From NCBI RefSeq assembly GCF_013407855.1, contig NZ_JACBZH010000001.1:4526001-4590000 (forward strand): 64,000 nt of DNA, written 5' to 3'. Numbering within the stretch: position 1 is the first letter of the stretch; the number at the start of each line of letters is the position of its first letter. Source of the stretch: Actinopolymorpha rutila. GTDB lineage: Bacteria > Actinomycetota > Actinomycetes > Propionibacteriales > Actinopolymorphaceae. Positions 51,572 through 60,173 of this stretch are shown here, in pieces. Both the position numbers and the translations under genes were made by a program. The notes below the pieces were generated by a model. That model searched no databases. It worked only from the letters and a program-made list of their open reading frames with translations, and was not told the origin of the DNA.

Positions 51572-52357
51572 ATGACCGGCAGGCTGGCAAGCAGGTCGGC
51601 GGCGGGCGCGCCGCCCGTTCGCACGTTCGCCCGGGCCCGCACACCACGGCGTGCCGGAACCACCGCGGTCGCGATGGGTGGGTTGGTCCTCTGCGCGGTC
51701 CTCACCTCCTGCGCTGACGACCGGCCCTCCGCCCCGGGCTCGGAGCATGCGTCCACGGCGCCGGCGGCGACGAACGCCGCTCGCGACGCCCGGCGCCCCG
51801 GCCCCACCGGTGTCACGCCATCCGCCGACAGCACCGGCACGGCCCACCGCGCCCGTAAGGCCGGGCCCGGCCCGTCGGCCGCGCTCCTACCCAACCTCGT
51901 TGGGATGGGCCTGCAGTCGGCCCAGGAAGCGGCCCGGGGCGCCGGGTTCGCCGACCTCACCTCCCACGACGCCCTCGGCCGCGGGCGCCGCCAGATCCTG
52001 GACCGTTCCTGGCGCGTGTGCAGTCAGTCGCCCGCACCGGGCCGGTGGACCAAGGACTCCCCGGTCGACCTCGGCGCCGTGCGCCTGGAGGAACGCTGCC
52101 CGGCCGACGACCAGGGCCGACGGCCGCTGCGGGTGAGTACGACGATGGCGGACTTCCGCGGCCGTTCACTCGCGGTGGCCCGGGCGGCCCTCCCCGCGGA
52201 CACCGGCATCGAAGAGGTGGACGGCACCGGCGGCGGCCGAGCCGCACTGCTGGAGAGCAACTGGCGGATCTGCACACAGTCACCGCCCGCGGGCACCAAA
52301 CTGCACGGACAGCCCGTCCGCTTCACGGTGGTGAAGTTCACCGAACGCTGCCGCTGA
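51572..52357 (+). CDS. Lipoprotein with two PASTA-like domains
   Basis: 261 residues. The signal peptide ends in LTSC (Cys47). A disordered Ala/Pro/Thr linker (about 50-105) leads to two PASTA-like units, LPNLVGMGLQSAQEAARGAGF (core GMGLQSAQEAARGAGF) and MADFRGRSLAVARAALP, each followed by a WRVCSQSPAPG or WRICTQSPPAG segment with a conserved Cys. PASTA domains bind peptidoglycan fragments or beta-lactams in Ser/Thr kinases and penicillin-binding proteins; here they are free and anchored outside. GGGGAGG precedes the ATG at 51572. Confidence 0.82.
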   Translation: MTGRLASRSAAGAPPVRTFARARTPRRAGTTAVAMGGLVLCAVLTSCADDRPSAPGSEHASTAPAATNAARDARRPGPTGVTPSADSTGTAHRARKAGPGPSAALLPNLVGMGLQSAQEAARGAGFADLTSHDALGRGRRQILDRSWRVCSQSPAPGRWTKDSPVDLGAVRLEERCPADDQGRRPLRVSTTMADFRGRSLAVARAALPADTGIEEVDGTGGGRAALLESNWRICTQSPPAGTKLHGQPVRFTVVKFTERCR

Positions 52358-52778
52358 AACCCCGGACGCCCCCGTGTGGGCTCCCGCGTGGCCAGTTCGG
52401 CCAACTTTCGCCGCGTCCAACCGGCCCCGCAGGCGGCCGTCGGGCGGCGTACGCCTGACCACCATCGCTTCCCGGGCGTACGGGCGGCCACCGCGATTCG
52501 GGCAGAAGATCCAAACCGGGCAGCGTTCGTGGCACTGTTTCGCAAGCTTGCACCGTTCGGCGGCGAAGGTCAGGCCGGACTGAGCGCTGTGACAGTCCTT
52601 TGCCAGGTTCGAAGGCGGGTGTTACAAGGTATGGACCCAGCGTGATCGGAAGCGGCAGCGACCCCGAAAACGACCAGGACACGTCCTCCAGATACAAGGC
52701 GACCGCCGCCCGGACCCTCGGCTCAGCCTGACATCCGCCCGCACCGCGAGGTAGGACCCACTGACGAGGGAGCGCGCC
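52358..52778. other. Intergenic region before the Mrr-like gene
   Basis: 421 bases without a convincing gene on either strand. A possible promoter TTGCCA (52600-52605), 17 bases, TACAAG (52623-52628) faces the Mrr-like gene and would give a leader of about 145 bases. Nothing else stands out. Confidence 0.35.
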
Positions 52779-54461
52779 GTGCCACGCCAACGACCCCAGC
52801 TTCGGCGACCCGGCAACAGGCGTACCCGACGGGCCGCCTCGGCGCGGGAACGGCTTCGGGCCGAGCTGGACGAACAGCGGATGCGCGAGGACGCCGCGGT
52901 ACGCACCGAGGGGGTCGAGCAACGCGTACAGAAGCTCCGGTTCGTCCTGCGCGCCACGATGCCGCGTACCGTCGAGCCGCTGAACTTCGAGGCCCAGAAG
53001 GAGCGGGTACCGTTCCTCGACCTCGGCGACGACGCCGTACCCTCGCCGGTACCCACCTGGGCCGACTTCGCTCCCAGGACCGGCCGGCTGCGCCGGTTGC
53101 TCACCAGGGAAGCCCACCGGCAGGCCGCGCAGGCGACGGCGGAGCAGGCGTACACGAACGCGCTGGAGCGCTACCGCGGGCAGGAGGCCGCCCGCCTGGC
53201 CCGGATCGAGGAACGCAGCAAGGCACACCACGACGCCAGCGGACCGGACCGGCGGCGCGTTCTCGCCCACAACGCCGGCGTCGACCGCTTCCGCGACCGG
53301 GTGCTGACCGGCGACCCGGAGGCGGTCAGCGACTACTACACCCGGATCTTCGCGCCGTTCGCGTCCCGCCCGGCCGGCTTCCCGCGAGGTCACCGGTTCG
53401 GCTACGTGCCAGAGTCGCGGCTGCTACTGGTGGAGTGGCGGCTTCCCGGCGTCGGCGTGGTGCCGCGCGAGCGGGAGTACCGCTACAACCCGTCCACGAA
53501 GTCGGTGGGCGTGCACCGGTGGCGGCCCATCTCCGAAGTACGCAAGGTGTACCGCAGCGTCTGCGCGCAGCTGGCGATCCGGACCGTGCACGTCGCCCTG
53601 TCCGCCGACCCGGACGGCCTGGTGCAGACCGTAGTCTTCAACGGCGTGGTCGCTCCCGACAGCGACGGCGACCGCGACGCCGGGCAGGCGAAGGAGAAGG
53701 CGGCCGATCCGAAGGAGCCGGTCTGCCTGATCAGCCTGAGCGCGTCCCGGCGGCAGTTCGCGCGGCTTGCCCTGGAGGACCTCGACGATCCGCTGGGGGA
53801 GATCCGCGGCCGGTTCGACGCCCGGGTGTCGACCATGCCGGACGAGTTCGCCGCCATCTCCCCCGTTCTGCCGTACGAACTGGCCGACCCACACCTCGTC
53901 GTCCCCGCCTCGGGCAAGGGGCCGAACCTGCTGGCCACACCGCCGGAGGAGTTCGACCGGCTGATGGAGCGGCTGCTGGAGCGGATGGGCTACCAGCTCA
54001 CGCCGCTCCCCCAGGGCTCCGGCAGCTACCTCGCCACGCGTACCACCGGAGGGCGGACCGAACGGGCCGTCGTCCATGTACGCCGGCGCAGTGGAACGCT
54101 GGACACCGCGGAGGTGCGCGCACTGGGCTCGGCCGTACGCCGCCGGCACGCCACCGAGGGCCTGCTGCTCACCACGGCCGGGCTCGAACCCCAGGCCTAC
54201 GACTACGCGCACGGCCGGCCGCTGCGCCTGTACGCCGGGCGGAGCCTGCTGGCGCTCTGCCGGTGCCACGGGCTGCCCGCCCGGATGGACCTGCCTGCCG
54301 CGGCCGCGACCACGGGCCCGGCAACGAACGGGACGGCCAACCCGACCGCCGGGTCCAACGGTGCCGGACCGGGCTCTTCGCACCCCACCCGCCGGCTCGG
54401 ACACCGGCCCACGAGGCACGCCCGTCCCTCCCCGACGTCCGGCCCGGCCGGCCCCTCCTGA
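52779..54461 (+). CDS. Mrr-like restriction-endonuclease-fold protein with eroded active site
   Basis: 560 residues. An Arg-rich helical N-terminus (1-160) is followed by a region shared by an actinobacterial restriction-system-like family (FGYVPESRLLLVEWRLPGVGVV, NPSTKSVGVHRWRP). The C-terminal Mrr_cat domain (about 380-505) starts PPEEFDRLMERLLERMGYQ and keeps GLLLTTAGLEPQAYDYAHGRPLRLYAG. The nuclease core is not conserved: the DGGVD-type segment reads GSGSYLATR and the QAKR-type segment reads VVHVRRR, so both the acidic residue and the lysine are missing. It is likely a non-cleaving DNA-binding member. The C-terminus (510-560) is low-complexity. Confidence 0.78.
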   Translation: MPRQRPQLRRPGNRRTRRAASARERLRAELDEQRMREDAAVRTEGVEQRVQKLRFVLRATMPRTVEPLNFEAQKERVPFLDLGDDAVPSPVPTWADFAPRTGRLRRLLTREAHRQAAQATAEQAYTNALERYRGQEAARLARIEERSKAHHDASGPDRRRVLAHNAGVDRFRDRVLTGDPEAVSDYYTRIFAPFASRPAGFPRGHRFGYVPESRLLLVEWRLPGVGVVPREREYRYNPSTKSVGVHRWRPISEVRKVYRSVCAQLAIRTVHVALSADPDGLVQTVVFNGVVAPDSDGDRDAGQAKEKAADPKEPVCLISLSASRRQFARLALEDLDDPLGEIRGRFDARVSTMPDEFAAISPVLPYELADPHLVVPASGKGPNLLATPPEEFDRLMERLLERMGYQLTPLPQGSGSYLATRTTGGRTERAVVHVRRRSGTLDTAEVRALGSAVRRRHATEGLLLTTAGLEPQAYDYAHGRPLRLYAGRSLLALCRCHGLPARMDLPAAAATTGPATNGTANPTAGSNGAGPGSSHPTRRLGHRPTRHARPSPTSGPAGPS

Positions 54462-54473
54462 CCAGGGTCGGTT

Positions 54474-55682
54474 CTAGTCCGCCGACTCCGGGGGTTGCCG
54501 GCGGCCGAAGGCCTCGTCCACCTCGGCGGACTCCAGCCCGGCGGCGCGCATCAGGTCGTGGGCGGCCGAACGGATCTGCGCCACCATCACGTTGGCGGAG
54601 AAGCCGGTCCCGACCGAGGCGGTGGCCAGCTCGACCGCGTCCACCAGCCCGCGTTGCGTGGCCCTGGTGTCCGCGCCCCTGGCCAGTTCGTTGCGCAGGG
54701 TCCGGGTCGCCTCGGCCAGTCGGCGGACCGCCACCGGCAGGCCCGGGTCGACCGGCTCGTTCTGCTGGATCGCCACCACCGCCCGGCGGGCCAGCACCCG
54801 CACGTTGCGTACCGCGTGGTCGAGGTGATCCACCGCGTCGACGTACTGCATCAGGTGACCGCGCGTACGCCAGCGGACCGGGGCGATGCGGGCGATCTCG
54901 TTGCCCGCGCCCACCGCGTCGCGCAACTCGCCGACCGGTCCCTCGATCTGGCGCGCCCGGCGAAGCGTCTCCATGGCACGCGCCCCGTCGCGGTCGGTCA
55001 GCACCCCGGCGATCTCCTCGAGGACGGCGGCGAGTTCGTCGAGTACGCCGTTCGTGGCCCGCCGGGCGAGCAGGACCGGATTCATCGGCAACAGGACCGC
55101 GTTGACGAGCAGGCCGACCGTCCCGCCGACCAGTGCGTCGACGAACCTTCCGGTCGCCGGGGACGTGCTGACCGTGCTGACCGGTACCAGGGCGACGATC
55201 AGGATCGCCGACGCCGCCCCCTGGTTGACCAGGACGGGTCCGCCGCCGGCGAGCACCGCGGTGCACATCGCGAGGAACACGACCAGGGAGATCTGCCACG
55301 CACCCCGGCCGATCACCCCGATCAGGAGCTCGGCGACGAGGACGCCGAGCGCGACACCGACCACGAGTTCGACCGAACGCCGGAGCCGCTGCCCGAGCGC
55401 CACACCCAGGGACAGGACCGCCGCGATCGGTGCGAAGAACGGCTGCTGGTGGCCGATCAGCTTGGTGGCGATGACCCACGCGATCCCGGCCGCGGCGGCC
55501 GACTGGATGATCGGCACGAGCGCCCGCCGCAGCCGTCCCGCGCGGGCCCGCACCGACTCCCGTGAGCGGTGGGCCACCTCGCCGACGATCGTCTCCCCGC
55601 GCCGGACCATCCGCTCACCTGGACCCAGGCCGGCGTGGTCGGGCTGGTCGGGCTGGTCGGGCTGGTCGGGCTGGTCGGGCAT
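54474..55682 (-). CDS. FUSC-family (aromatic acid exporter-like) membrane protein
   Basis: 402 residues. Six to seven membrane helices in the first 190 residues (IIQSAAAAGIAWVIATKLIG, FFAPIAAVLSLGVALGQRL, VVVGSTS-like later helices) are followed by a long cytoplasmic helical half. FUSC proteins export aromatic or hydrophobic compounds. The N-terminus is PDQ repeated four times, coming from five 9-bp repeats (55635-55679). The true start may be after this array, for example at Met25 (GERMVRRGE). Confidence 0.82.
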   Translation of the reverse strand: MPDQPDQPDQPDQPDHAGLGPGERMVRRGETIVGEVAHRSRESVRARAGRLRRALVPIIQSAAAAGIAWVIATKLIGHQQPFFAPIAAVLSLGVALGQRLRRSVELVVGVALGVLVAELLIGVIGRGAWQISLVVFLAMCTAVLAGGGPVLVNQGAASAILIVALVPVSTVSTSPATGRFVDALVGGTVGLLVNAVLLPMNPVLLARRATNGVLDELAAVLEEIAGVLTDRDGARAMETLRRARQIEGPVGELRDAVGAGNEIARIAPVRWRTRGHLMQYVDAVDHLDHAVRNVRVLARRAVVAIQQNEPVDPGLPVAVRRLAEATRTLRNELARGADTRATQRGLVDAVELATASVGTGFSANVMVAQIRSAAHDLMRAAGLESAEVDEAFGRRQPPESAD

Positions 55683-55706
55683 CGTGGCGGCCGGTGCGCG
55701 AGGCGG

Positions 55707-56054
55707 TCAGAGGTAGAGGCCGGTCGAGTCGTCCTCGAGGCGTTCGGAGGCGACGGCGTGGATGTCGCGCTCACGTAGCAGGACGTACGCCTCGGCACGG
55801 ACCTCGATCTCCGCGCGCTCCTCCGGGTCGAACAGCACCCGGTCGCCGACCACGATCGTGCGTACGTGCGGACCGATCGCCACCACCCGCGCCCAGGCCA
55901 GCCGCTTGCCCATCTGTGCGGTGGCCGGGATCACGATGCCCGCCGAGGAACGTCGCTCGCCGCTCTCGGTGTCCATCGAGACGAGGACCCGGTCGTGGAG
56001 CATGCGGATGGGCAGTTTCTCGGCCTTCAGCCGCGCGGCGTGGGAGTCAGTCAC
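55707..56054 (-). CDS. GroES-like co-chaperonin family protein
   Basis: 115 residues from GTG 56054 (an ATG at 56123 is possible but its codons look non-coding). PIRMLHDRVLVSMD, GIVIPATAQMG and VGDRVLFDPEE match the GroES beta-barrel, but the mobile loop and the usual GGI-type segments are altered. It is separate from any groEL gene. The family is common next to transporters in actinobacteria, with unknown role; it may cap a GroEL copy or act alone. Confidence 0.8.
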   Translation of the reverse strand: MTDSHAARLKAEKLPIRMLHDRVLVSMDTESGERRSSAGIVIPATAQMGKRLAWARVVAIGPHVRTIVVGDRVLFDPEERAEIEVRAEAYVLLRERDIHAVASERLEDDSTGLYL

Positions 56055-56149
56055 GTCATGAGAGGTTACGGCGCTCCCCGTCGGCGACGCCAAGGGGGAC
56101 GCCGTAGGGAACGTGGTCTCCATGTGATCGTCGGAGGTGGGTGGCCGGG

Positions 56150-56476
56150 TCAGCCACGCTTGCGAACGACGTAGCGGAGCAGGGTCAGTGCCCCGATCGC
56201 TCCGGCCACGCCGCCCCCGATCGTGAGGAGCCGCTCGGTGCGCGGGCTCCCGTCGGGGTTGACGACGAAGCTCTTGGCCTTGGCGGTGACCCGCGCGGCC
56301 ATCGCCTTGGGCTGCACCCGTGCGCTCAGCACGTCGACGGTGTTGGCCAGGGAGTCGCGGGTCGCCGCGAGGTCGGCCTCGATCTGCGCCGCGGTGCGTG
56401 GTCCCGAATAGGCACGCCGGGAGCCGTTGCTGACAGCCCGCTGGTCAGGAAGCGCCGGTCTGGTCGAATCGCTCAC
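56150..56476 (-). CDS. DUF3618 protein
   Basis: 108 residues. The DUF3618 signature is RTAAQIEADLAATRDSLANTVDVLSARV, a helical pair (core IEADLAATRDSLANTVD), followed by a C-terminal membrane helix (LLTIGGGVAGAIGALTLLRYVV). It is an actinobacterial family of unknown role, probably a tail-anchored coiled-coil protein. AAAGGA lies six bases before GTG 56476. Confidence 0.88.
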   Translation of the reverse strand: MSDSTRPALPDQRAVSNGSRRAYSGPRTAAQIEADLAATRDSLANTVDVLSARVQPKAMAARVTAKAKSFVVNPDGSPRTERLLTIGGGVAGAIGALTLLRYVVRKRG

Positions 56477-56567
56477 TGGTGGTCCTTTCCGATCACGTCG
56501 GCCCCGCGGTGGTTCCACCTGCAGATCCCCGAACACCTACCGGAGATCATGCCAGTCTTCCAGATGG

Positions 56568-57377
56568 CTACCCGGCTCGCGCGACGTTGGCACGCACCGG
56601 GTCGAACCCGAACGGAAGCTCCAGCCGGTGCGCGGCCATCAGGTCGGCGTCGGCGAGCAGGTCGACGGTCGCCCCGTCGGCGACGATCGTGCCCTCGTCC
56701 AGGATCACCGCGCGGTCGCACAGCTGCAGCGCGTACGGCAGGTCGTGGGTCACCATGAGGACCGTGACGTCCAGGCCGGTGAGGATCTCGGCGAGCTCGC
56801 GCCGGCTGGCCGGGTCAAGATTGCTGGACGGCTCGTCCAGGACGAGCACCGACGGCCGCATCGCCAGCACGGTCGCCACCGCCACCCGGCGCCGCTGCCC
56901 GAACGACAGATGGTGCGGCGGGCGGTCGGCGTGGTCGCTCATCCCCACCGCCGCCAGCGCCTCCTCCACCCGGGCGGCCAGCTCCGCGCCGCGCAGCCCG
57001 AGGTTGGCCGGGCCGAACGCCACGTCGTCACGCACCGTCGGCATGAACAACTGGTCGTCTGGGTCCTGGAACACCACCCCAACTCGGCGGCGTACCTCGG
57101 CCAGCGTCGGCTTGCCCACCAGCAGCCCGTCGACGTGCACCGAACCCCGGCCGGCCTCCAGGATGCCGTTCAGGTGGTGCACCAGCGTGGTCTTGCCCGC
57201 GCCGTTGGGGCCGAGCATGGCGACCCGCTCGCCGGTGTGCACGGTGAGGTCGACGCCGTACAACGCCTGGTGACCGTCGGGATAGGCGTACGCCAGGCCG
57301 CTGACCGCCAGGACCGGCTGCGTGGCGTGGGTCGCCGGGGATGTCGCCCGGGGCGTGGTCGTCACGAGGTCCACCAT
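56568..57377 (-). CDS. cbiO: Cobalt/nickel ECF transporter ATPase
   Basis: 269 residues. ABC ATPase with Walker A GPNGAGKTT, Q loop VFQDPDDQLF, signature LSFGQRRRVA, Walker B VLVLDEPSSNLD and switch His in VTHDLPY. It powers the CbiMNQO metal importer together with the CbiQ, PDGLE and CbiM proteins encoded upstream. ATG 57377 overlaps the end of cbiQ; GTG 57365 in a GTGA overlap is an alternative start. A MalF/MalG-type importer elsewhere could not use it. Confidence 0.92.
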   Translation of the reverse strand: MVDLVTTTPRATSPATHATQPVLAVSGLAYAYPDGHQALYGVDLTVHTGERVAMLGPNGAGKTTLVHHLNGILEAGRGSVHVDGLLVGKPTLAEVRRRVGVVFQDPDDQLFMPTVRDDVAFGPANLGLRGAELAARVEEALAAVGMSDHADRPPHHLSFGQRRRVAVATVLAMRPSVLVLDEPSSNLDPASRRELAEILTGLDVTVLMVTHDLPYALQLCDRAVILDEGTIVADGATVDLLADADLMAAHRLELPFGFDPVRANVARAG

Positions 57378-58126
57378 GCACCAACCGCCAGGACGAACGC
57401 GCACAGCGGTAGGACGGCCACCGCGGCCCACGCCGCGGGCGGCGTGCGGTCCTCGGACAGGACGGGCAGGGAGCCGGCGTACCCCCTGGACAGCATCGCC
57501 AGGTGGACCCGCTCCCCGCGTTCGTAGGAACGGATGAACAGCGTGCCCGCCGACCGGGCCAGGACCGGCCAGGAGCGGGGCCCGCGCGGCTCGAAGCCAC
57601 GGGCCGCCCGGGCGATTCGCATCCGGCCCAGCTGGCCGGTGATCACGTCGAGGTAGCGCACCATGAACGTCGCGATCTGCACCAGTTGACCGGGCAGCCG
57701 CAGCCGCTGCAGCCCGGCCAGCAGGTCGCGCTGGTCGGTGGTGGCGGCCAGCAGGATCGAGCCGACGACGCCGAGGGTCGCCTTGGCCAGGACGTTCCAC
57801 GCCGACCACAGGCCGGACTGGGACACCGCCAGGCCGGCCACATCCACCCGCGGCCCCTGGGCGATGAACGGCAGGAGTACGGCGAAGACGATCACCGGCG
57901 TCTCCACCACGACCCGCCGGGCCAGGAAACCGAGCGGCACCCGGCCGACGGCGGCGACGGCGAGCAGCAGGACGGCGTATCCGGCGAACGCCCAGAACGC
58001 GGTGCGCGGCGTGGCCACCACCACGAGGACGAACGTCACCAGGGCGACGAGCTTGCAGTGCGCGGGCAACCGGTGCACCGGCGAGTGGCCGTGCAGGTGG
58101 AGCAGGTGCGTGTGGCCCGCGGCCAC
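57362..58126 (-). CDS. cbiQ: Cobalt/nickel ECF transporter transmembrane protein
   Basis: 254 residues, five predicted membrane helices and the coupling helix motifs ARAARGFEPR and SYERGERVHLAMLSRGY with the ARG/SRG signature that contacts CbiO. It forms the scaffold of the importer. GTG 58126 has GGAGG seven bases upstream and begins one base after the stop of the PDGLE gene. The 3' end overlaps cbiO. Confidence 0.9.
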   Translation of the reverse strand: MAAGHTHLLHLHGHSPVHRLPAHCKLVALVTFVLVVVATPRTAFWAFAGYAVLLLAVAAVGRVPLGFLARRVVVETPVIVFAVLLPFIAQGPRVDVAGLAVSQSGLWSAWNVLAKATLGVVGSILLAATTDQRDLLAGLQRLRLPGQLVQIATFMVRYLDVITGQLGRMRIARAARGFEPRGPRSWPVLARSAGTLFIRSYERGERVHLAMLSRGYAGSLPVLSEDRTPPAAWAAVAVLPLCAFVLAVGAWWTS

Positions 58127-58127
58127 G

Positions 58128-58562
58128 TCAGCGCCTCCCGTCGGGTGTGGCGGGTGTGGCGGGTGCGGCGTTGCGTCGGTCGCGGCGGCGGACGGCGAGC
58201 GCGACCCCGGTGCCCAGCGCCAGCACGATCGCCACGCCGGCCACTCCGGCCACCGCCTTGGAGACACGGCCGTCGGTGATGCCGCGGACGCCGTAGTGGG
58301 CGAACGGCGAGTGGCGGGTGGGGCTGTCCTTCCCGGTGGACGCGAAGCCGTGGTCCTCGGCGACCTTGTTCAGCCCGTCCGGGCTGGCCGAGGCGTAGTA
58401 GCTGACGCCGCCGGCGAGGGCGAGCACGACGAGCAGGCCCACCACCACGAAGATCCGGGTGCGAGGCCCCCTGCAGGCGTTCTGGTTGTCGTACTGGTTG
58501 TCGTAGTCGTTGTCGCGCTGGTTTTCGTCCAGGCTGTCCGAGCGGTCTTCCGGCCTGCTCAT
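58128..58562 (-). CDS. PDGLE-domain protein (CbiN-like subunit)
   Basis: 144 residues. An Asn/Asp-rich N-terminus with DN-YDNQ repeats, two membrane helices (IFVVVGLLVVLALAGGVSYY and the C-terminal VAGVAIVLALGTGVALAV), and between them SPDGLNKVAEDHGF, the PDGLE motif with Asn in place of Glu. It replaces CbiN in many Ni/Co importers. Its start overlaps the cbiM stop as ATGA and it is followed by cbiQ after one base. Confidence 0.88.
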   Translation of the reverse strand: MSRPEDRSDSLDENQRDNDYDNQYDNQNACRGPRTRIFVVVGLLVVLALAGGVSYYASASPDGLNKVAEDHGFASTGKDSPTRHSPFAHYGVRGITDGRVSKAVAGVAGVAIVLALGTGVALAVRRRDRRNAAPATPATPDGRR

Positions 58563-59272
58563 TCCGACCGGTCTCCCTTCGTGACGAGCGGGCGCGGCTC
58601 CCGCACCGTGAGCTCACGGGCCGCGAGCAGCGGGCGGGCGCCGTGGACAAGGTCGGGGCGGACGGCGATGACGCTGCCGACGGTGAGCGCGGTGATCGCC
58701 GCCTCACCGAGCCCGATCAGCACGTGCCAGCCGACCATGGCGGCGAAGACGGCCTTGATCGAGATGTCGGCGGTACCGCCGACGGCGTACAGGCCGACGA
58801 AGCACAGCGCGGCCACCGGCACCGAGACCAGCGCGGCGACGAACGCAGCCGGCGCCGCCGAGGCCGGCCGCCGCGGCAGGAACCGCAGCGTGAGCCGGAA
58901 CAACGCCCAGCCGACCACCACGGTGACCACGCCCATCAGCGTGATGTTGGTGCCGAGGGCGGTGACGCCGCCGTCGGCGAAGAAGAGTCCCTGGACGAGC
59001 AGGACGACGGTCATGCACAGAATCGCCGTCCACGGTCCGACGAGTATCGCCGCCAGTGCCCCGCCGAGCAGGTGCCCGCTGGTGCCGGCGCCGACCGGGA
59101 AGTTGAGCATCTGGACGGCGAACACGAACGCGGCGACCAGCCCGGTGAGCGGCGCGGTCTTGTCGTCCAGCTCGTGCCGGGCACGGCGCAGGGAGACCGC
59201 CACCGCGGTCGCGGCGACGGCGCCGGTGGCGATCGACGTCGGCGCGTCCAGAAATCCGTCGGGCACGTGCAC
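58559..59272 (-). CDS. cbiM: Nickel/cobalt ECF transporter substrate-binding membrane protein
   Basis: 237 residues. The protein begins (M)HVPDGFLDAPTS; the second-position His and the amino terminus bind the metal ion in this family. MLNFPVGAGTSGHLLGGALA carries further metal ligands, and six membrane helices follow. GTG 59272 is fixed by GAGGAGG at six bases and by the required N-terminus. It is the first gene of cbiM-PDGLE-cbiQ-cbiO. A candidate Nur box 71 bases upstream suggests control by nickel. Confidence 0.92.
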   Translation of the reverse strand: MHVPDGFLDAPTSIATGAVAATAVAVSLRRARHELDDKTAPLTGLVAAFVFAVQMLNFPVGAGTSGHLLGGALAAILVGPWTAILCMTVVLLVQGLFFADGGVTALGTNITLMGVVTVVVGWALFRLTLRFLPRRPASAAPAAFVAALVSVPVAALCFVGLYAVGGTADISIKAVFAAMVGWHVLIGLGEAAITALTVGSVIAVRPDLVHGARPLLAARELTVREPRPLVTKGDRSE

Positions 59273-59342
59273 CGGGATCCTCCTCGCGGCTGGGGGATGA
59301 TGAGGCAACCTGCCGGCCCCGCGTTGCGCCTCGTATTCTTAC

Positions 59343-59359
59343 ATGCGAATTGTTTGCAA
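59343..59359. promoter_or_regulatory. Candidate Nur (nickel-uptake regulator) box
   Basis: Minus strand TTGCAA-N5-TCGCAT, in a short AT-rich island between cbiM (start 59272) and the peroxiredoxin (start 59402). It fits the published actinobacterial Nur pattern TTGCaa-N5-ttGCAA except for the last arm bases. A TAAGAAT box just downstream on the minus strand could be the -10 of the cbiM promoter, so a bound repressor would block it. Confidence 0.5.
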
Positions 59360-59401
59360 CTAGCTCCGGCGGGTCGATCCGTACGCCGACCAGGAGGACC
59401 A

Positions 59402-59875
59402 GTGGCACCCACCCCCCGACTCAACCCCGGCGACACCGCACCCGACTTCACCCTCGACGACACCGACGGCAAGCCGGTCACGCTGTCCGACCTGCGCGGG
59501 CAGAAGGTGATCGTGTACGCCTATCCCGCCGCGATGACCCCCGGCTGCACCACCCAGGCCTGCGACTTCCGCGACTCGCTGCAGTCGCTCGCTGCCGCCG
59601 GCTACACCGTGCTCGGCATCTCCCCGGACTCCCCGGCCAAGCTGGCGAAGTTCGTGGCGAAGGAGGGCCTCACGTTCCCCCTGTTGTCCGATCCGGACAA
59701 ATCCATGCTGCAGGCGTGGGGAGCGTACGGCGAGAAGCAGTCCTACGGCCGCACCGTGACCGGCGTGATCCGCTCGACGTTCGTGGTGGACGAGGAGGGC
59801 CGGATCGAGATCGCGCAGTACGCCGTGAAGGCGTCCGGCCACGTCGCCCGGCTGCGACGCGAACTCGGAGTGTGA
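59402..59875 (+). CDS. bcp: Thioredoxin-dependent peroxiredoxin (PrxQ/Bcp)
   Basis: 157 residues. GDTAPDFTLDDTDG and PAAMTPGCTTQACDFRD with peroxidatic Cys49 and resolving Cys54 (the four-residue spacing of PrxQ) identify an atypical 2-Cys enzyme. It reduces hydrogen peroxide and organic hydroperoxides with thioredoxin. AGGAGG lies four bases before GTG 59402. It is divergent from the nickel/cobalt importer and may share the regulated intergenic region. Confidence 0.95.
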   Translation: MAPTPRLNPGDTAPDFTLDDTDGKPVTLSDLRGQKVIVYAYPAAMTPGCTTQACDFRDSLQSLAAAGYTVLGISPDSPAKLAKFVAKEGLTFPLLSDPDKSMLQAWGAYGEKQSYGRTVTGVIRSTFVVDEEGRIEIAQYAVKASGHVARLRRELGV

Positions 59876-59935
59876 GGCCTGCCCGGCCCACCCGTGGCCG
59901 GCCCGTAGACTGGGCCGCCGCGGGTGGACCGGCAG

Positions 59936-60020
59936 GCGAGAGTGGCGGAATTGGCAGACGCGCCGGACTTAGGATCCGGTGCCTTTGGGCGTGAGGGTTC
60001 GAGTCCCTTCTCTCGCACCA
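59936..60020 (+). tRNA. tRNA-Leu (TAG)
   Basis: Class II tRNA of 85 bases: acceptor GCGAGAG/CTCTCGC, anticodon arm CCGGA/TCCGG with loop CTTAGGA (anticodon TAG), long variable arm, T arm with TTCGAGT and encoded CCA at 60018-60020. Confidence 0.96.
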
Positions 60021-60173
60021 GCAGGCACGGGTTCGCCCGCAAACGCTTCGCCGCAGTCCCGGTCCCCGTCGCTCCGCCGTCGTACCACCGCTCCCCCGTC
60101 GCACTCGTCGTGTCCGTCGTCTCCGCTGTGTACGCCGTCCGTACCCGGCCCTGGCTCGCCTGGAGAAGTCCCA

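Noticed and set aside
52338..53393. 351-codon minus-strand open frame upstream of the Mrr-like gene
   Set aside because: It overlaps the well-supported coding start of the Mrr-like gene and its translation shows no domain.
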